Origin: Acrasis kona
Taxonomy: Eukaryota > Heterolobosea > Eutetramitea > Acrasida > Acrasidae
Direction of reading: 5' to 3'
Length of the DNA: 64,000 nt
NCBI GenBank assembly: GCA_026419775.2
Contig: JAOPGA020001709.1
Location: 54,185 to 118,184, forward strand
Shown here: positions 1 to 12,605 of the stretch, piece after piece
How positions within the stretch are numbered: the first letter of the stretch is position 1
Layout: every line of letters begins with the position of its first letter
Notes under the pieces: generated by a model
Databases searched by the model: none
What the model saw: the letters and a program-made list of their open reading frames with translations, nothing else
Told to the model about the DNA's origin: nothing
Translations under genes and position numbers: made by a program

Positions 1-3000
1 ACTTTGGTTGGAGCAAGTGCGGAGAGTGATAAAAACAATCATTGGATTGTACCTTGACCATCACTTCTCTCTTCGGATGGGGCCTGTCGAATAATTGAGT
101 GGGCGTTTGACCAAACTTTTCCACTCTTGCCCACAATGCTTCCCTCATTTGAGCATCCTGTAGATCCTCGTGTCGATCCGTAGATTGTTCGTAACTACAA
201 TCTGCAAATAAATTAAAAGCCTTCACGGCATGTTCTCCGTATTGTTTGTAACCAAATATCAAATCGATCCATTCGTGTAAGTGTTCGCTTACATAGTCGC
301 TCTCCAGCGCATTTCTCATCTTTCTAACAAAGGTGACCGGACAGTTATTGGCCCACGGAGGTAACGTCACGTGATCGATGACGGTATCATCAGTCATTTG
401 ACCAAAATCAATTCGATTCTTATTCACCAAGAATTCGGGCAAGTAGTAAAATTCAGGAATCAACTCCTTGACGTCGTGTTTGCTACCAGTGGCACCCGAC
501 GCACTCTCCCATAATTGATTCACGTCGCAGAACGTACGATCGGGTTGATTGAGTTGCTTGTCGTTGCTGTCCCAGAAGCATTTCGTGAATGGTTCCAATC
601 GAATCAAATAATTAAACACGAACATTGCACAGCTATAATGTGTGCCCCAGAATAAAGGTTTCTCCACGGTCTTCTCGTCCTTCATTTCATTGTACTGCCA
701 AATGGCCTTCTCCAATCGTTGTTTATTAAGTGCGCCCATGGGCTTTGATAAATCCCTAAAGGTACTTGGTTTCGTCAAATCCAATTCTTGACTCGTGTAA
801 TCAGCCAGTACGAACGGGAACACTGGGTATTGATTGGTATCATTGAAACTACGACCTGCATATACATTCAATCTCATCAAGTACTCAAAATTACTCATTT
901 GTCCATTCTGCCACTCTTGCGTAATACGATCCGATAATTCAATCGAGTTATCCAAGTTTGGTAAATTGATGGTATAAACGTCTTGTTTACCGGTCAGTAA
1001 ATGATAAATCTTATCTCGTTGATTATAATCTTGAAAACCCAAAAATAAAGATTTGCCGTTGGTAAAGAATATTTCCAATGCTCTATTTGTTAATTGGTAT
1101 CGACGCTTATGAACCTCTCTGACTTGTTCGTAATTGAAACTATATTGATGATGATTGTTCTTGAAACAAGTGGACGATGAAGAAGATGAAGAAGTTGGTT
1201 GTTGTGTCGACGACATGACGTCCCACTCCACATATCCATTCAAATCGTCATCGTCGTCATCTACGATATGGTTTTGATTGGCTGCCGTTACTTGATTCAC
1301 TTTGAAATAAACATTTTGGAATCCCATGAGTAACTCGCCGGTGTATTCCCTTAATGGAGTTATTCTTGCACAAGATACATAATCAATTAATTGTTCTGCT
1401 GTTCCTGGATCTCTAATCAAATCATGAATGAGCTCTTGTTCCAAATCAGTTTTGGATCGAGAAGGAGATGAAGAGCTTTGTGATGTATTCGATGCTGATC
1501 GAGCGTGATGATTCAATGTCTTTTTGGGCATCTGATGATTCAAATTGGGTTTCAAACGCGCTCTGACTCGATGTGGACCCGATACATGATCCAATTTCCA
1601 CTTGGCATGTTCATAACTATGTTTAGTGTACGGAACGCATGGTAAAGATGATTCGATTAGTAACTGATCGGGTCGATTGGCTAATCGAATGGCCGACTGG
1701 TCATCGATCACCTTTACCCTTGAATTCAATTTGAATTTCATTTCGTGATCGACGTGTATGGCGCTCATGGGCGATACCAAATCCTTCGATAATTTCTTGT
1801 GTTGTTTCATGCTCACCACATCTTGATCCAATATTTTATTATTTAACAAGAATATATCAATTTCGCTACCCACTCTAATTTCTAAGAACTTGTTCATTTC
1901 GTCGTTGAGCCATCTCCTGTATTTGGAAACGAGTTGTGAGAATGAAAGCGAGTTTTTGACCAGTCGGTCCTTGATTAACTTATTTTTATGAGCAATCAGC
2001 GATTTTTCTTTTGTTTCTGCTGATTGGACCTGCTTGGCACAACTACATTTCAAAAACTCATCGCTCGTTGTTTGTGCATGGATCATGCTCATAAAATCAA
2101 CGTGCATTGGATTGATGCTTAGTATTTTATGTGGAAATAGAGCTTTGAGATAACTACGTCCGGTGCTCATGATGACTTGCCACAATCGACGAGTCAAATA
2201 CAACACCAAGGCATCTTGATGATTATAAAAATGAGCAGTCAAGTAAATGATCCTCTTGATGAACAAATCATTACTGCCGCCTGCTCTCGAAGCAATTTCT
2301 TCGATCATTTTGCCATAAAAAATATGAGTGGAGGATGAACTGGTTGAATAATGGAACAAACCAATGACCGGAGTGGTACTGTTTGATTCTTCAGCATCAT
2401 GAGATAAATCATTATTCTTTAATAATTGATGAATGATTTGAGTGGAATTTAGTTTTTCAAAAAACATCAAGTTAAGTAACAAGAAGATTCGATCGGAAAG
2501 CGATCGATTGGGTTGTGCAAAGTAAATAAATAATCTTTTGAGCTGCTCGACAAATAAAATCTTGAAAGAGGAATCGCCGGATGCTTCGTGTGATTTCATA
2601 CAGATGCGTATGGATTCTACCAACCAATAAGTAAATCCATTTTGATCATCGTATGGTATTTTAAAAGCATCGCTGATCACTCTTCTTGGATCTCTCTTGA
2701 TCATCATGACTCGCTTCTTTTCGTAAAGGTACCATATGCGAGCAGATAAACAATTTTTCGATTTGTATTCGTCGTTTAATGATTGTAATTGACGAGAATA
2801 TCTACTGGAGTGATCCACTTTATAAAACAAAGTGGTGGTCGTTAATTGTTGTTGTTGTTCTTGATCAGAAATGGATTGTTTGGATGCATAATCATTAATC
2901 ACATCAATTTCAATTCCAGTGTTGGGTTGGATGGACCGTAAATCTTCGGTATAAGTATCTTCATCTTCCGTTCCGTTCTGATTGGCATCCTTTTCGTCGT

Positions 3001-6000
3001 TGCTTTCGTCTTGGAACGTATTGTTGTTATTGTTTTCATCTTGTTCGTCTTCGTCGTCATCTTGATCGATCATGAACGGTAATCGAGTCGGTAATTGGTT
3101 CCAATGAATAATACAATCGATCGCACATGCACAATATACACTGAACGTACTATCCAATATGCGTTTCTTTTTTCTGAATTGCTTTTGTAATGCATTCACG
3201 TCCGTCGTTCCGAATAATGAATCTTTGTGGAATCTCATCATGATTCCATGTAAAATGTATCGTTGAATGTTATGCAAGTGTTTGTGATGACAATCTGGTA
3301 TCATCATGATTCGATTCGTCAAATCTTCCAGATGAATCTTGATCACATCTTTATCTAATTGACTATCGAATAATATAAAATTACTGTATTCGATTAGAAA
3401 ATCCAACACGCATTTGATAATTTCCTTATTGTTTTGATGAACGTGATCTTCTAGAGTTGATTGTAAGAAACTATGAATTGATTCTTCGTGATAACTCATT
3501 TTTACGTTTCTACCTCCATTACGGAACAAGAAGAAGAGAGTTTCCAACACGTGTAACTTTTCGTATTTACTCCTGATGACCGGTATGAGTTGAAAAATGG
3601 CATAAAGGAATTTTGGAAACTCAAAGGAATCGACTGGAGAGACCAACAATTCGGGTTTGTTTTTTAAGGTTGATGAAACCTTTGTGGGTTGCTTTGTTAG
3701 GTTTTCGCAAGTCATGCTTCGAGAGTGTCGATCTCTTGCGTGACTTCCAGTAATGGCCTGAATTAATACATTGGCATGATCCATTGATTGTGATAATGAA
3801 GTGGAAGCAGTAGTATTGGTGGCGATGCCGCCATTGTTATTTTCGTGATGAAGATCAGATTCGTCGCTTGGAGACATGAACGATAATTTACGTTTCACGC
3901 TGGATTCTTGTTGTTTGCTGAGATCAGGTGCCGTAAAATCATAAAAGGTACGCGAACGTTGTTTTTTGAGAGGCGTGGTGTTGGGAGTGACTTGTGGAGA
4001 TGTATAAACGCTCTCGCTATTGCTCCACTGCTCAAATGCTTGATTGTTATGATCGACCACATGCGTAGGGTCCTCTTCTTCGCTATAGAATTGACCCAAC
4101 AACAAATCGAATAACACTTGGAACTCTATCAAAGATGGATTGAATTGTTTGAGTTGCTCCGTTAGTACAGCAACGCCATGATCTCTTTAAAAAATCGCTC
4201 TTGAGCGTTTCGTTTCTCGTAATGTACACTCCGATGATTTTTAGAATGACGCAGCGAGTCATGTAGGATCGGTTGGATAGTAATGCAATGAAGCGATTCA
4301 CCGGCAAATACAACAACTCCATCACATCAACGCTCTCGCTTCGAATCAAACTCAAAAACAATTGCATCACGCTTCTACGAGAGCAAGCTACTTCTTTGTG
4401 CTCTCCGGCATCGTTATTGGATTGTGGATGCGTCTGTACCATGTATTGACTCATTAGAGGCAAGCTATACACCAACGATTTGTAATCCTTTTGAGCGATG
4501 CTTCTCAAGATATTAATCACTGGTTTAATCAACGAGCTATCCATTTCGTAATTCGATTGGAAATTTCGAGCCAAAAAGTATAAAATCTTTTGTAACACGT
4601 TTGCATTTTCATAAATTAACAAGTGGTGATCGGCCATTAATTTATGTTTTTGATTTTTTTGGTCCGATACCAAATAGGCCAAGAATTCGAACAAATTGCG
4701 TTGAGTATGGAGAGGTGCTTCGCTCCAAATGCGATAATCGAGTAGGATTTTTGCAAATGCTCTTCGATTGTTAATCACTCCGTAACTACACCAATGAATC
4801 ATGTGCCTTCTAATCTCTTGAGCACTAGTGCCCATGATTCCATTCTCGCACACCATCATGATTTGTTCGTGTGGGATGGTAATACCAATCATTTTAAACA
4901 TGCACAATAAAATGGCATCGGTGATTGGGAACGAGTGCTGTAGTAAAACATAATTGATCAAATCATAACCATCGATGGCCAACATGTCCGTTTTGTTCTG
5001 CGCGTTGAAACGAGTCAAATTGGCCAATAGCTCCAATACTATGATTTTATGTTTTTCGCGAGTGAAGGAATCGTCGCGATAATAAATTTGATAAACGGCG
5101 TCCAAGTGGGTGATCAGGCCCAATATGGTGCTCATGCCGCCCATGCAGTATAAACTCGTTTTGAAAGTGGATCGATGGATTAAACAACAAGTGCTCGTGA
5201 ACAGAGCTTGAACGGGCGTGAAACTACTTACGTGATGAGAAATATCCAACGCGTGAGCAACGTTGGTGGGAATCATCGCATTGACTTGTTCCCTGAGCGT
5301 GCTATTTGGTTTTAATTTTATTTTATGGAACGATCGCTTCGGATCGAATACATTAATGTTGGTCATGACTTGAATGGAGAGTCGAGTGCTGACCGTTCCA
5401 TCTCTGGCACTAAATGCCATGATCAATCTACCACTCAGGTGCTCCAACACGTCCGTTCCTACCATAACGTGTCGATTCTGATTCATGTGCTCTCTACAAA
5501 AGTATTGACTACTATTTTCAAAGGTACCGATGTAGTTTGGACCCAAGTAATACATCATGTAAGCTTCTTGAGCAGTCATACATTCCTCCAGAATGAAAAC
5601 GTTACCGATTTGATAGGCACTGATTCGTATGTAAGATGGCGTAGGTTGTTTGGTGGTGGATTCGTGTATTAATTGAATGCTAGAACAAATACTGCTGCCG
5701 AGACTTATGGTCGATAGGGAAGCATAATTCATATAAAATACGCTCTTTAGCATGTTCCACATGCCGCTGTCATCATATTCCACGCTCCTTGTTCCTATCC
5801 AATTTCCATTCACGATCATTTGGATCGAATGGGAACAAATCGAATTCAAATTCGTAACCTGATGATTCAAAACCAAAAAGTACCATTCGTGAGATTCGAA
5901 CGTGAATTCGTCAAAAATAATTTTGAATTTGTGATTGGGCAATTCGTTGACTTGTAAATTGGCACAATCAATATACAAGGAAATTTCAACATTCATGTCC

Positions 6001-9000
6001 ACGTTCATATTGACATCGATGATTAATTCTTGATTGCTGGTGCCCATGCTAAACAAACACGTATTTTGGTTCCATTCGATACGAAACCATAACGTGGTGG
6101 TATAACCCTTTGCAGGTGGCCACGGCGCATAAGAAAACGTCGGAAACAAGACGCTAGGAATATCGTGATATCCCTGGACATGTAAATCGCCACACAATAA
6201 CGCATCTGGTTTATTGGTACCGTGTGGCATGAAATCAACATAATCGTTCGGTATGAACCCCTCTTTTGATAATTTCAATAAGGATTCCAAAATGACATTT
6301 GGAAAGATCAACGGAGGCGATTCGAAGAAATCATCTTGATGAAACAAGAAGCGAAAGTACATTTGCATTTCTTGAACGCTGAAACAATGAGCGCTCAATC
6401 TCAAAAACACATTCATGATGGATTCGCTCAATGGGTGTTGCCACGATAAAATCACGCTGGAGAATTGCTCGAGCAACACCTTGATGGTGCCACAGTTGGT
6501 CAATCGATTTCGATTGGTCGACAATTGAGATAATTGTAACAACAAATCGAAAAACATTTTACAATGTTGTTGGTTCTTACCTAACAGCGGCAACAAGATT
6601 TCGGGAATGACCTCGGCGTTATGAAACAAGTAAACGTGATGAGGTTCGTATTCGCCGTGCCATAACATCAAACTCAATTTGATCAAATCCATGATCAATC
6701 GAATTCCCAATTCTGCATGTTTTGTAAATTGCATGGCATCCAAGGGCGCACATAACTTTTTGAAACCCAATCTTCTGAAATGTTGAGCGTTGATGGGCAC
6801 CTGTAGGCTCATGTTTAGTAATTGAATCAAATTTTCGACCAATTGGAATAATTGAAATGGGTCGTTTTCGATCACCAACGTCGACAGATGCTCGATGGTC
6901 CTGACGATGCCTTCCATTCCAGAATGTCTTCCGAACGAAGTCATGACCAATGGATTCTCGTGGAACAATTTGATGAAATTACAAACAATTTCGAAACACA
7001 TTCGACACGTCCACGTCACTTTGATGTTATTCCAATCGCTCATGATGCTGATCAAATCGGCAATGATGAAATGCCAAGATTGTGCGGAATCATGAATCAC
7101 GATCAAATTGATTACTTTTAATGTGGGTTGGATCAATCGAGCGTCATATAACAAAAAATACAATCTCTCCATGGATTGATTTTGGACCAAGTGATCGATC
7201 AACGTGATGTGATTTTGTGGATTGTTGAACAAGAACCAATACATCAAATCTAACAATCGATTCAAGATTTGATCGTGATCGAATTCGGTGGAGCTCAATG
7301 TGACTTTGGCAGGCCTGTTCAATGCGCTACATACGACTTGTACGAAATGACTTTTTCGGAACATGATGGGGAGGAATGGATTTAACGTTCGAATCACCCG
7401 ATCTAACATGATGCAAACTTTGATCACGCTTTGTGGATTGGATCCCAAAAGTAAATTCAAAATGCGTTTTACGTCTCTTTTCATGAGCGCGATGATGGTC
7501 TGATCGTCATCTTCCGATAATTTGGATGCGAAAATGTGCATGTATTTTTCGAAGGTGACCAGTATGGTTTCTTGCATGGATTCGTCGCTTTCGAAATGGA
7601 CACAAATGACTTGGATCACGTTCATGCTTTGATCGTTAATGTAAAATTCGGAATGAAGCGTGTCGAGGTATTCATCGGGGAACTCGTCCAAAATGTATAA
7701 AATTTCCTTGAGCAGGCTGGAGATTGGGTACTTGTTGTATAACGAAAGTAACATTGAAAATACGTTTGGGTTGTGACGCGTTGTGAAATCTCCGGAGGAG
7801 TTTGATAACGTATGCGTATTTCCGTTCTGATCGGTGATGATGACACGTTGTGCGTGAGGTGTGATCTCCAGTACTGTCTGTAACATTGCTCTTAAAATGT
7901 TGATCATCTTGTTGTGACAGTATTTGAATATGGGATCGTTGGTGTCGTGTGGAGAAGTGATCAGATCCATGAATAGGTTTCTACAATGGGTTAATGTTTG
8001 AGCGTGACTCGTGTACATACTTTAGTATTTCGTAACCGTCTCTAATCTCGAATTCTAAATAGGCACCAGGTTGTACTAGAAGGCTCCAATGAATACACGA
8101 CACTAGCATCTCTGCAAAGAATAGACCTGATAATCTGTTCATTGGGTTTCCTTTTGCTTCCTGCAACATCCACAGCATTGTGGAAACTTTATTGTCCAAG
8201 GCACCAATGGTATTAATGTGTGCGGAGGCGCCGCGGAATAATTTGTTGAAGGATACGATCAAGTAGTTGGTGAACTAAAAAAATGTGTTGATTATGATGC
8301 AAAATGATGAAACATACTTGTACATATGACACCCAATTCGTGGTGGAGGAGTTTGCTAATGTTTGTCTTGTGCACTGTAAAAGTCTTTTCCAAATGTTGC
8401 TTTTTGAATTGTTGAGTAGCTCTCTAAAAGAAGTCTCTGCTGAGGAAATGTTCATTAACAAGTGTGACAGGAGGATGAGAGGATTGCTGTCGTATGATGA
8501 TTGCCTCCTTGCTTTGCTTTCTTTTCTTTGTGGCTTTGTAAAATGTGAAATGTCAACATCACTGTCAGTGTCTACTTCCTTGTTCAAGATGACAAAATCA
8601 TCCACGGAAACGCTTTTTAGGGAGTGTCTTCTCTTGTTGATAAAAATGTAGTTCTGTAAGTAATCGTCATCATAGTCTCTGGATCTGATTATTTGCTTCA
8701 GCACGTCTTGCAAACAGTCTAAATTAATGTCCTGTTGTGCATTTAATTGTACTTTCTGCGAGAGGACTATTATTGTGTGCACTATAATGGTGGGAAGATT
8801 CTTGTATACTTTAAGATTTTCTTGGTCGGTAAGTTTGCATAGTGCCTTGATTAGGATGCAACCTAAACTCTTCTCGATGCTCGGTGTGAACCAAAAACTC
8901 TGCAGTCGATTTAAATTCAAACAAGAAGAACTGTATCCAACACCGTCCATAATGTTTACAAAGCGTTGGGTGTACTCCTTCGATAACGTTGTCACAACCT

Positions 9001-9338
9001 GGTTAATGTTCAATTCACTTAAATGTTAATGTGCCATAAACTATAGTTTCATACTTATTTAATGTTGAAATGTGAACAAAATTCGACCCGTCTGCTCTGT
9101 CGATGATCAATTCTGCTAGATTGTATAAAGCAGTTTCTTTTTCTGCGACACTGACGGCCTCTGTGTATGCCATCCAACACACTATGCATTCGTCTAAAAG
9201 TTCCGAACTTTTTTCGAACATATTTAGCTCATGGTTCTTTATTGTTTCGACATAGGACGAAGATAATACTTGGTCTACTGTTAGTGCTTGCATGGGCTTT
9301 TGTGGCCCGTCTTTACTTTGTGATGATGCATCATCCAT
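1..9338 (-). CDS. Giant BEACH-domain protein (neurobeachin/ALFY/LvsA-like), partial at C-terminus
   Basis: BEACH proteins are very large membrane-traffic and autophagy scaffolds. Exons, in transcript order, are 9338-9055, 9017-8318, 8274-8021 and 7980 to the left edge; the introns are 37, 43 and 40 nt and all junctions keep frame. About 3,070 residues are visible. An armadillo-like helical N-terminal half is followed by a concanavalin-like domain near 6130-5550 (WPPAKGY, TLWFRIEW). A PH-like segment at roughly 1700-1000 carries the family G-x2-R-x-R-x2-L-x-P signature. The BEACH domain then runs to the left edge: FPFVLADYTS, ELDLTKPSTFRDL, EFYYLPEFL and the HPKR end motif are all seen. WD40 repeats are expected beyond the left edge. 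Near 4185 the frame shifts by +1, so either a 43-nt intron at about 4184-4226 or a real frameshift is needed. The start at 9338 is the first ATG of the exon that joins in frame. Confidence 0.93.
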
Positions 9339-9443
9339 CGACGTGCTCCGTGCGGGTTGAGTATTTTCAACTGAAAGATTATTAAGAACGGTTCAGTCAG
9401 AACATCAAACAATCCAGAAAAGAACACAAGTGTATTTAATTTA

Positions 9444-10052
9444 TTATAACACAAAGTTGTAGGTGCCTGAATAATACTCAGTACTCGAAATATCGTCTGG
9501 CTTGGTCTTAACAAGCTTGACGAACGTCTTATCCTCGGCTCCTGATTTTGAATTTACGGAGTTGGTAAATATCTGCTCTTGTTTTGTTTTACCATCTGCG
9601 CTAACTATAAATTGTATAGAGGGTGCTTGACGATAAAAATTCAACATTCTTGGAAGGATGAACCTTTTAGATGATAATAAACCTCTCAAACTAACTGTAC
9701 CCGGTACCACTGTTTCAAATGAATATTCTCCTTTTTCGTTTGTTTTTATTACCCCTCTGCAGTTGTAGCCAAGAACGGAGTACACGCCGTCCCAGTTTGC
9801 ATGCCAAACATCTAAGGTCGCATTTTTGATAGGAGCTCCACTCTTATTTGTTACTTTTCCTGAAAATACTAGTTTTGGTTGTGAAGTATTTTGATCATCA
9901 CTTAGTGTATGTTTTCTATTTGGCGATCCTTTCTTATAACCAACCATCGTTAGTGGTCTTCCCTTCTTACCAAGAACCGTGTCTATAAAATAGCATATTA
10001 ATATGTACACTGAAAATGCTACGCTAATCAGACCAGAATAGAGATCAACCAT
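9444..10052 (-). CDS. Membrane-anchored intradiol-dioxygenase-fold protein lacking the iron histidines
   Basis: The 202-residue protein starts at the ATG at 10052; the frame is open upstream only to a GTG. A single N-terminal hydrophobic segment of about 20 residues ends near the motif FIDTVLG. The rest resembles the intradiol ring-cleavage dioxygenase beta-sandwich: GAPIKNATLDVWHANWDGVY, then YNCRGVIKTNEKGEYSFETV. In catechol dioxygenases the iron is held by two Tyr and two His. Here the first Tyr (GVYS) is kept. The second Tyr position reads PGTVSL and the HIH position reads SIQF, so three of four ligands are missing. I infer a non-catalytic, membrane-tethered member of the fold, possibly binding or structural. 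It is divergent from the phosphatase gene at 10087 with 34 nt between ATGs. Confidence 0.7.
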   Translation of the reverse strand: MVDLYSGLISVAFSVYILICYFIDTVLGKKGRPLTMVGYKKGSPNRKHTLSDDQNTSQPKLVFSGKVTNKSGAPIKNATLDVWHANWDGVYSVLGYNCRGVIKTNEKGEYSFETVVPGTVSLRGLLSSKRFILPRMLNFYRQAPSIQFIVSADGKTKQEQIFTNSVNSKSGAEDKTFVKLVKTKPDDISSTEYYSGTYNFVL

Positions 10053-10086
10053 TGTTTGCTTGTTTATTGGTTGACCAAAAGAAATT
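10053..10086. promoter_or_regulatory. 34-nt divergent promoter region
   Basis: The whole spacer between two divergent start codons is 34 nt. It contains an imperfect palindrome, TTGGTTGACCAA, at 10067-10078. Both genes must take their 5' ends from this stretch or from within each other. The same half-site occurs in other short promoters of this window (45708-45716, 50112-50120). Confidence 0.45.
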
Positions 10087-10983
10087 ATGGACACAATATC
10101 AGCCTCGTCCCTCTACAACATGATAATATCTAGAAGGAGTGACTTTATAATTATAGACTCTAGAAAGGATATCGAAAGCTATGAACGAAACAAAATACAA
10201 TCTTCTGTGTATTTTGCTGATGATGCTCTCAAATCGTACTGCGCCAGAAATAAGGGCAAAAACAAAACAATCATCCTATATGGAGAAGAAGATGTCCATA
10301 CCTTTGACACTACATCGCTAAATATACCACCAAATTTTATAGTAAAGAAGCTGAATTCAACTTTTAGCGACCTCGAAAGCACTAATATAGGCAAACTCAT
10401 ATGTACCGCTTCAAGTGAGCAGCACTTTGTACGAACCTCATCAAATACAATCTATCCAAGCGAAATCATACCAGACTTTCTATACTTGGGCTCATCAGAC
10501 CATTCTAGAAATACCGAAGTCCTGCAACAACTTGGCATAACACACGTTCTCAACCTCACATGCAACGACGTTCAAGATTCCTACACAGATAGTTTTGTAA
10601 GGAAGCACATTCAAATTACAGATCTACCTAGCACTGAAATTATACATCATTTCAGTCAAGCCATCGACTTTATAGAATCTTGTAAGAGTAGCGGCGGAAA
10701 AATTCTCATTCATTGTATGATGGGGATCAGCAGAAGTGCCTCATTCACAATAGCGTACCTCATGAAGAGTCACGGCACAATGAACCTCAAGCAAGCATAC
10801 GATTACGTAAAGGAAAGAAGAACAATGATTAATCCAAATCCTGGATTTGAGCGTCAGTTACGCACATATGAATTACAATTATATCCCCATCTCGCCCAAA
10901 GTTCGTTGCAAGAGGCAACAAGAACAAAGCTTTCATTTTTCGAAAAGAACGGTCCGCCGTTTCAAAATAAGGAAAAGAATTGA
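10087..10983 (+). CDS. Dual-specificity protein phosphatase with N-terminal rhodanese-like domain
   Basis: The 298-residue protein has an MKP-like layout. Residues about 1-95 look like a rhodanese/CH2 module (FIIIDSRKDIESYER) in which the active-site Cys position reads ILYGEED, so it is non-catalytic and probably a docking domain. Residues about 118-268 form a DUSP domain (IIPDFLYLGS, LGITHVLNLTCND). The catalytic loop H209-C210-M-M-G-I-S-R216 matches HCx5R, the general acid is D179 in ITDLPS, and PNPGF follows as in DUSPs. MAP-kinase phosphatases dephosphorylate phospho-Tyr and phospho-Thr on kinases; that substrate is inferred from architecture only. No kinase-interaction motif is obvious. 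It converges on the GTPase gene at 10998 with 14 nt between stops. Confidence 0.9.
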   Translation: MDTISASSLYNMIISRRSDFIIIDSRKDIESYERNKIQSSVYFADDALKSYCARNKGKNKTIILYGEEDVHTFDTTSLNIPPNFIVKKLNSTFSDLESTNIGKLICTASSEQHFVRTSSNTIYPSEIIPDFLYLGSSDHSRNTEVLQQLGITHVLNLTCNDVQDSYTDSFVRKHIQITDLPSTEIIHHFSQAIDFIESCKSSGGKILIHCMMGISRSASFTIAYLMKSHGTMNLKQAYDYVKERRTMINPNPGFERQLRTYELQLYPHLAQSSLQEATRTKLSFFEKNGPPFQNKEKN

Positions 10984-10997
10984 TTAACTAGATTTTT

Positions 10998-11810
10998 TTA
11001 TTTTTTTAAAAATTGTTCTGTTGGTACCACAATTTGAAAACTTGTAATATCCGATGTTGGTGAAGGGTTTGTAAGGATTAGTTTGGCACTTCTCCTAGCT
11101 TTTTTCTGTTCTGGCGTTGTTCTGTCCTTTCCATAGGTCCCTAGTTGTGCAAAAGGTACTACGAATTTGTATCTAACCATCTCACATACAATGCCGTTGA
11201 AACAGTCGTCAATGTTATGCATCAACTTTGCACTGGTTCTGTAAAAGGGCCGCTCTATTTCTCTTTCGAGGTATGCAATATCCATCTCTAGTGTCTCAAC
11301 GTCGTACTTGTTTTCGACCAAGACGACGGCTACGTCGTTGCCTCTTTTCTGTATGATGCGTTCGTAGTCCATTTTGGTTCGTTCGTAAGACATATCGTCT
11401 CCGTATGCATATACTAGTATAAACCCGTCGCAGGTGGCAATTTGCTCCTCTGACAACTTGAGGCTAGGATTACCAGACGTGTCAAATATTTGTAATTTTC
11501 CCAATATCTTGTTGGACTCGTCCTTTACATCGGTGGGAGGCATGACGCTTTGTATGTCAAAATGGCATACTCTATAGTACGTGTCCTCTATTGTTTCATC
11601 ATAAAAATCATTGAATTCTCCGCTGCAGAACATTTTAATTATTTGTGTTTTGCCAGTATTTTCTGCCCCAATGACCGCGATCCTAAAGTTCATTGTTGAG
11701 GAGGGAGACTTCGGCGATTTGGGAATAGAATCTAAACTCTTTGAGAACGACATGGTCTTCTGCGTGTTAATTGGAAGTAGGGTAGACATCGTCTTCTTCA
11801 GCTTGTTCAT
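10998..11810 (-). CDS. Ras-like small GTPase, divergent, no CaaX
   Basis: The protein has 270 residues: an about 40-residue Ser/Pro-rich N-terminal extension, then a Ras-superfamily G domain. G1 reads GAENTGKT, G3 reads DTSGNP, G4 reads ENKYD (NKxD) and G5 reads TSAK. The position equivalent to Ras Gln61 is Asn, so intrinsic hydrolysis is probably altered. A loop of extra residues (DVKDESNK) sits between the switch I region and G3. The C-terminus ends in FLKK without a Cys, so prenylation is unlikely. The subfamily cannot be named from sequence alone. No intron is needed. The 3' flank is T-rich on the plus strand, giving A-rich polyadenylation signals on the minus strand. Confidence 0.85.
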   Translation of the reverse strand: MNKLKKTMSTLLPINTQKTMSFSKSLDSIPKSPKSPSSTMNFRIAVIGAENTGKTQIIKMFCSGEFNDFYDETIEDTYYRVCHFDIQSVMPPTDVKDESNKILGKLQIFDTSGNPSLKLSEEQIATCDGFILVYAYGDDMSYERTKMDYERIIQKRGNDVAVVLVENKYDVETLEMDIAYLEREIERPFYRTSAKLMHNIDDCFNGIVCEMVRYKFVVPFAQLGTYGKDRTTPEQKKARRSAKLILTNPSPTSDITSFQIVVPTEQFLKK

Positions 11811-12605
11811 GTTTACGTTTGACAGACAGTTGAACTGTGGCCTGATTACCCTTTTTCACATTCAAAAAAGGAGCGATATAATTTTGGATTTTAATAATGA
11901 CATATATGTTACAGGTATGGTTAATTGTTTACAAGGCAAGAGGACCAATACCCCTCTTTTTGTTATAAAAACTACTCGATTGACGGGATTTTAGCGAGTT
12001 ATCACTAATTAAAATGAAAATGCACCATATCACTTAGTGTTTCCACCAATTATTGCTACATACGCACAAACTGCAACTAGACTATTTCAGTAGAGCACCA
12101 ATGTGGGCTGTGTTTCATTTTATTTCACACTACTAAACAAAGTAGCTTGTAGCATTGTCTCTATCACCATCATCTCATATACAGTTGATCAATGCACACG
12201 AATAGTGTAAGGCTATAGTTAGTTGTAGTTAGGGTTGTACAACTTTACACTTGAATCTAATAAATGATAATGATTTACTAATCACTCTTGATATGTTTCA
12301 AACTATCACTTGTGCCAACTCGCACTTGCTTCAGACAACAAGAAGATCTTAGGAGACATCGGAATATAGCATCTAAAATCTATCCTTATTACCAAAAATA
12401 AAAAGCTAAACATGTTCCTGTTCGGTTAAAGGAGGTTAGACTTCTTTTTTGGTTGCATAATTTAATAATAACACGTTTCTGAAAATTGATTGTGTTGATT
12501 TTTTACTCAACCGAATAATAATTTCCCACGGTGCGATCGCCCCTTTCATATTTTAGCGGCTTGTGGACCACAAAATGCAAAATACAACCACACCATTGTG
12601 AGACT
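11811..12605. other. Divergent intergenic region, no gene seen
   Basis: This 795-nt AT-rich stretch lies between the divergent starts of the GTPase (11810) and the MORN gene (12606). Short frames exist (for example one from an ATG at 11917) but none has protein-like composition. A GTG-initiated extension of the MORN frame to 12531 is not convincing. Confidence 0.5.

Noticed and set aside
5325-5672. Long plus-strand frame inside the BEACH gene, and similar antisense frames elsewhere
   Set aside because: They mirror well-conserved coding sequence on the other strand and carry no independent signal.
10053-10094. N-terminal extension of the intradiol-fold protein to 10094
   Set aside because: The upstream codon is GTG and the extension would overlap the opposite gene's start; the ATG at 10052 is used.
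12531-12605. N-terminal extension of the MORN protein
   Set aside because: It starts with GTG and has no protein-like features; ATG at 12606 is the first in frame.
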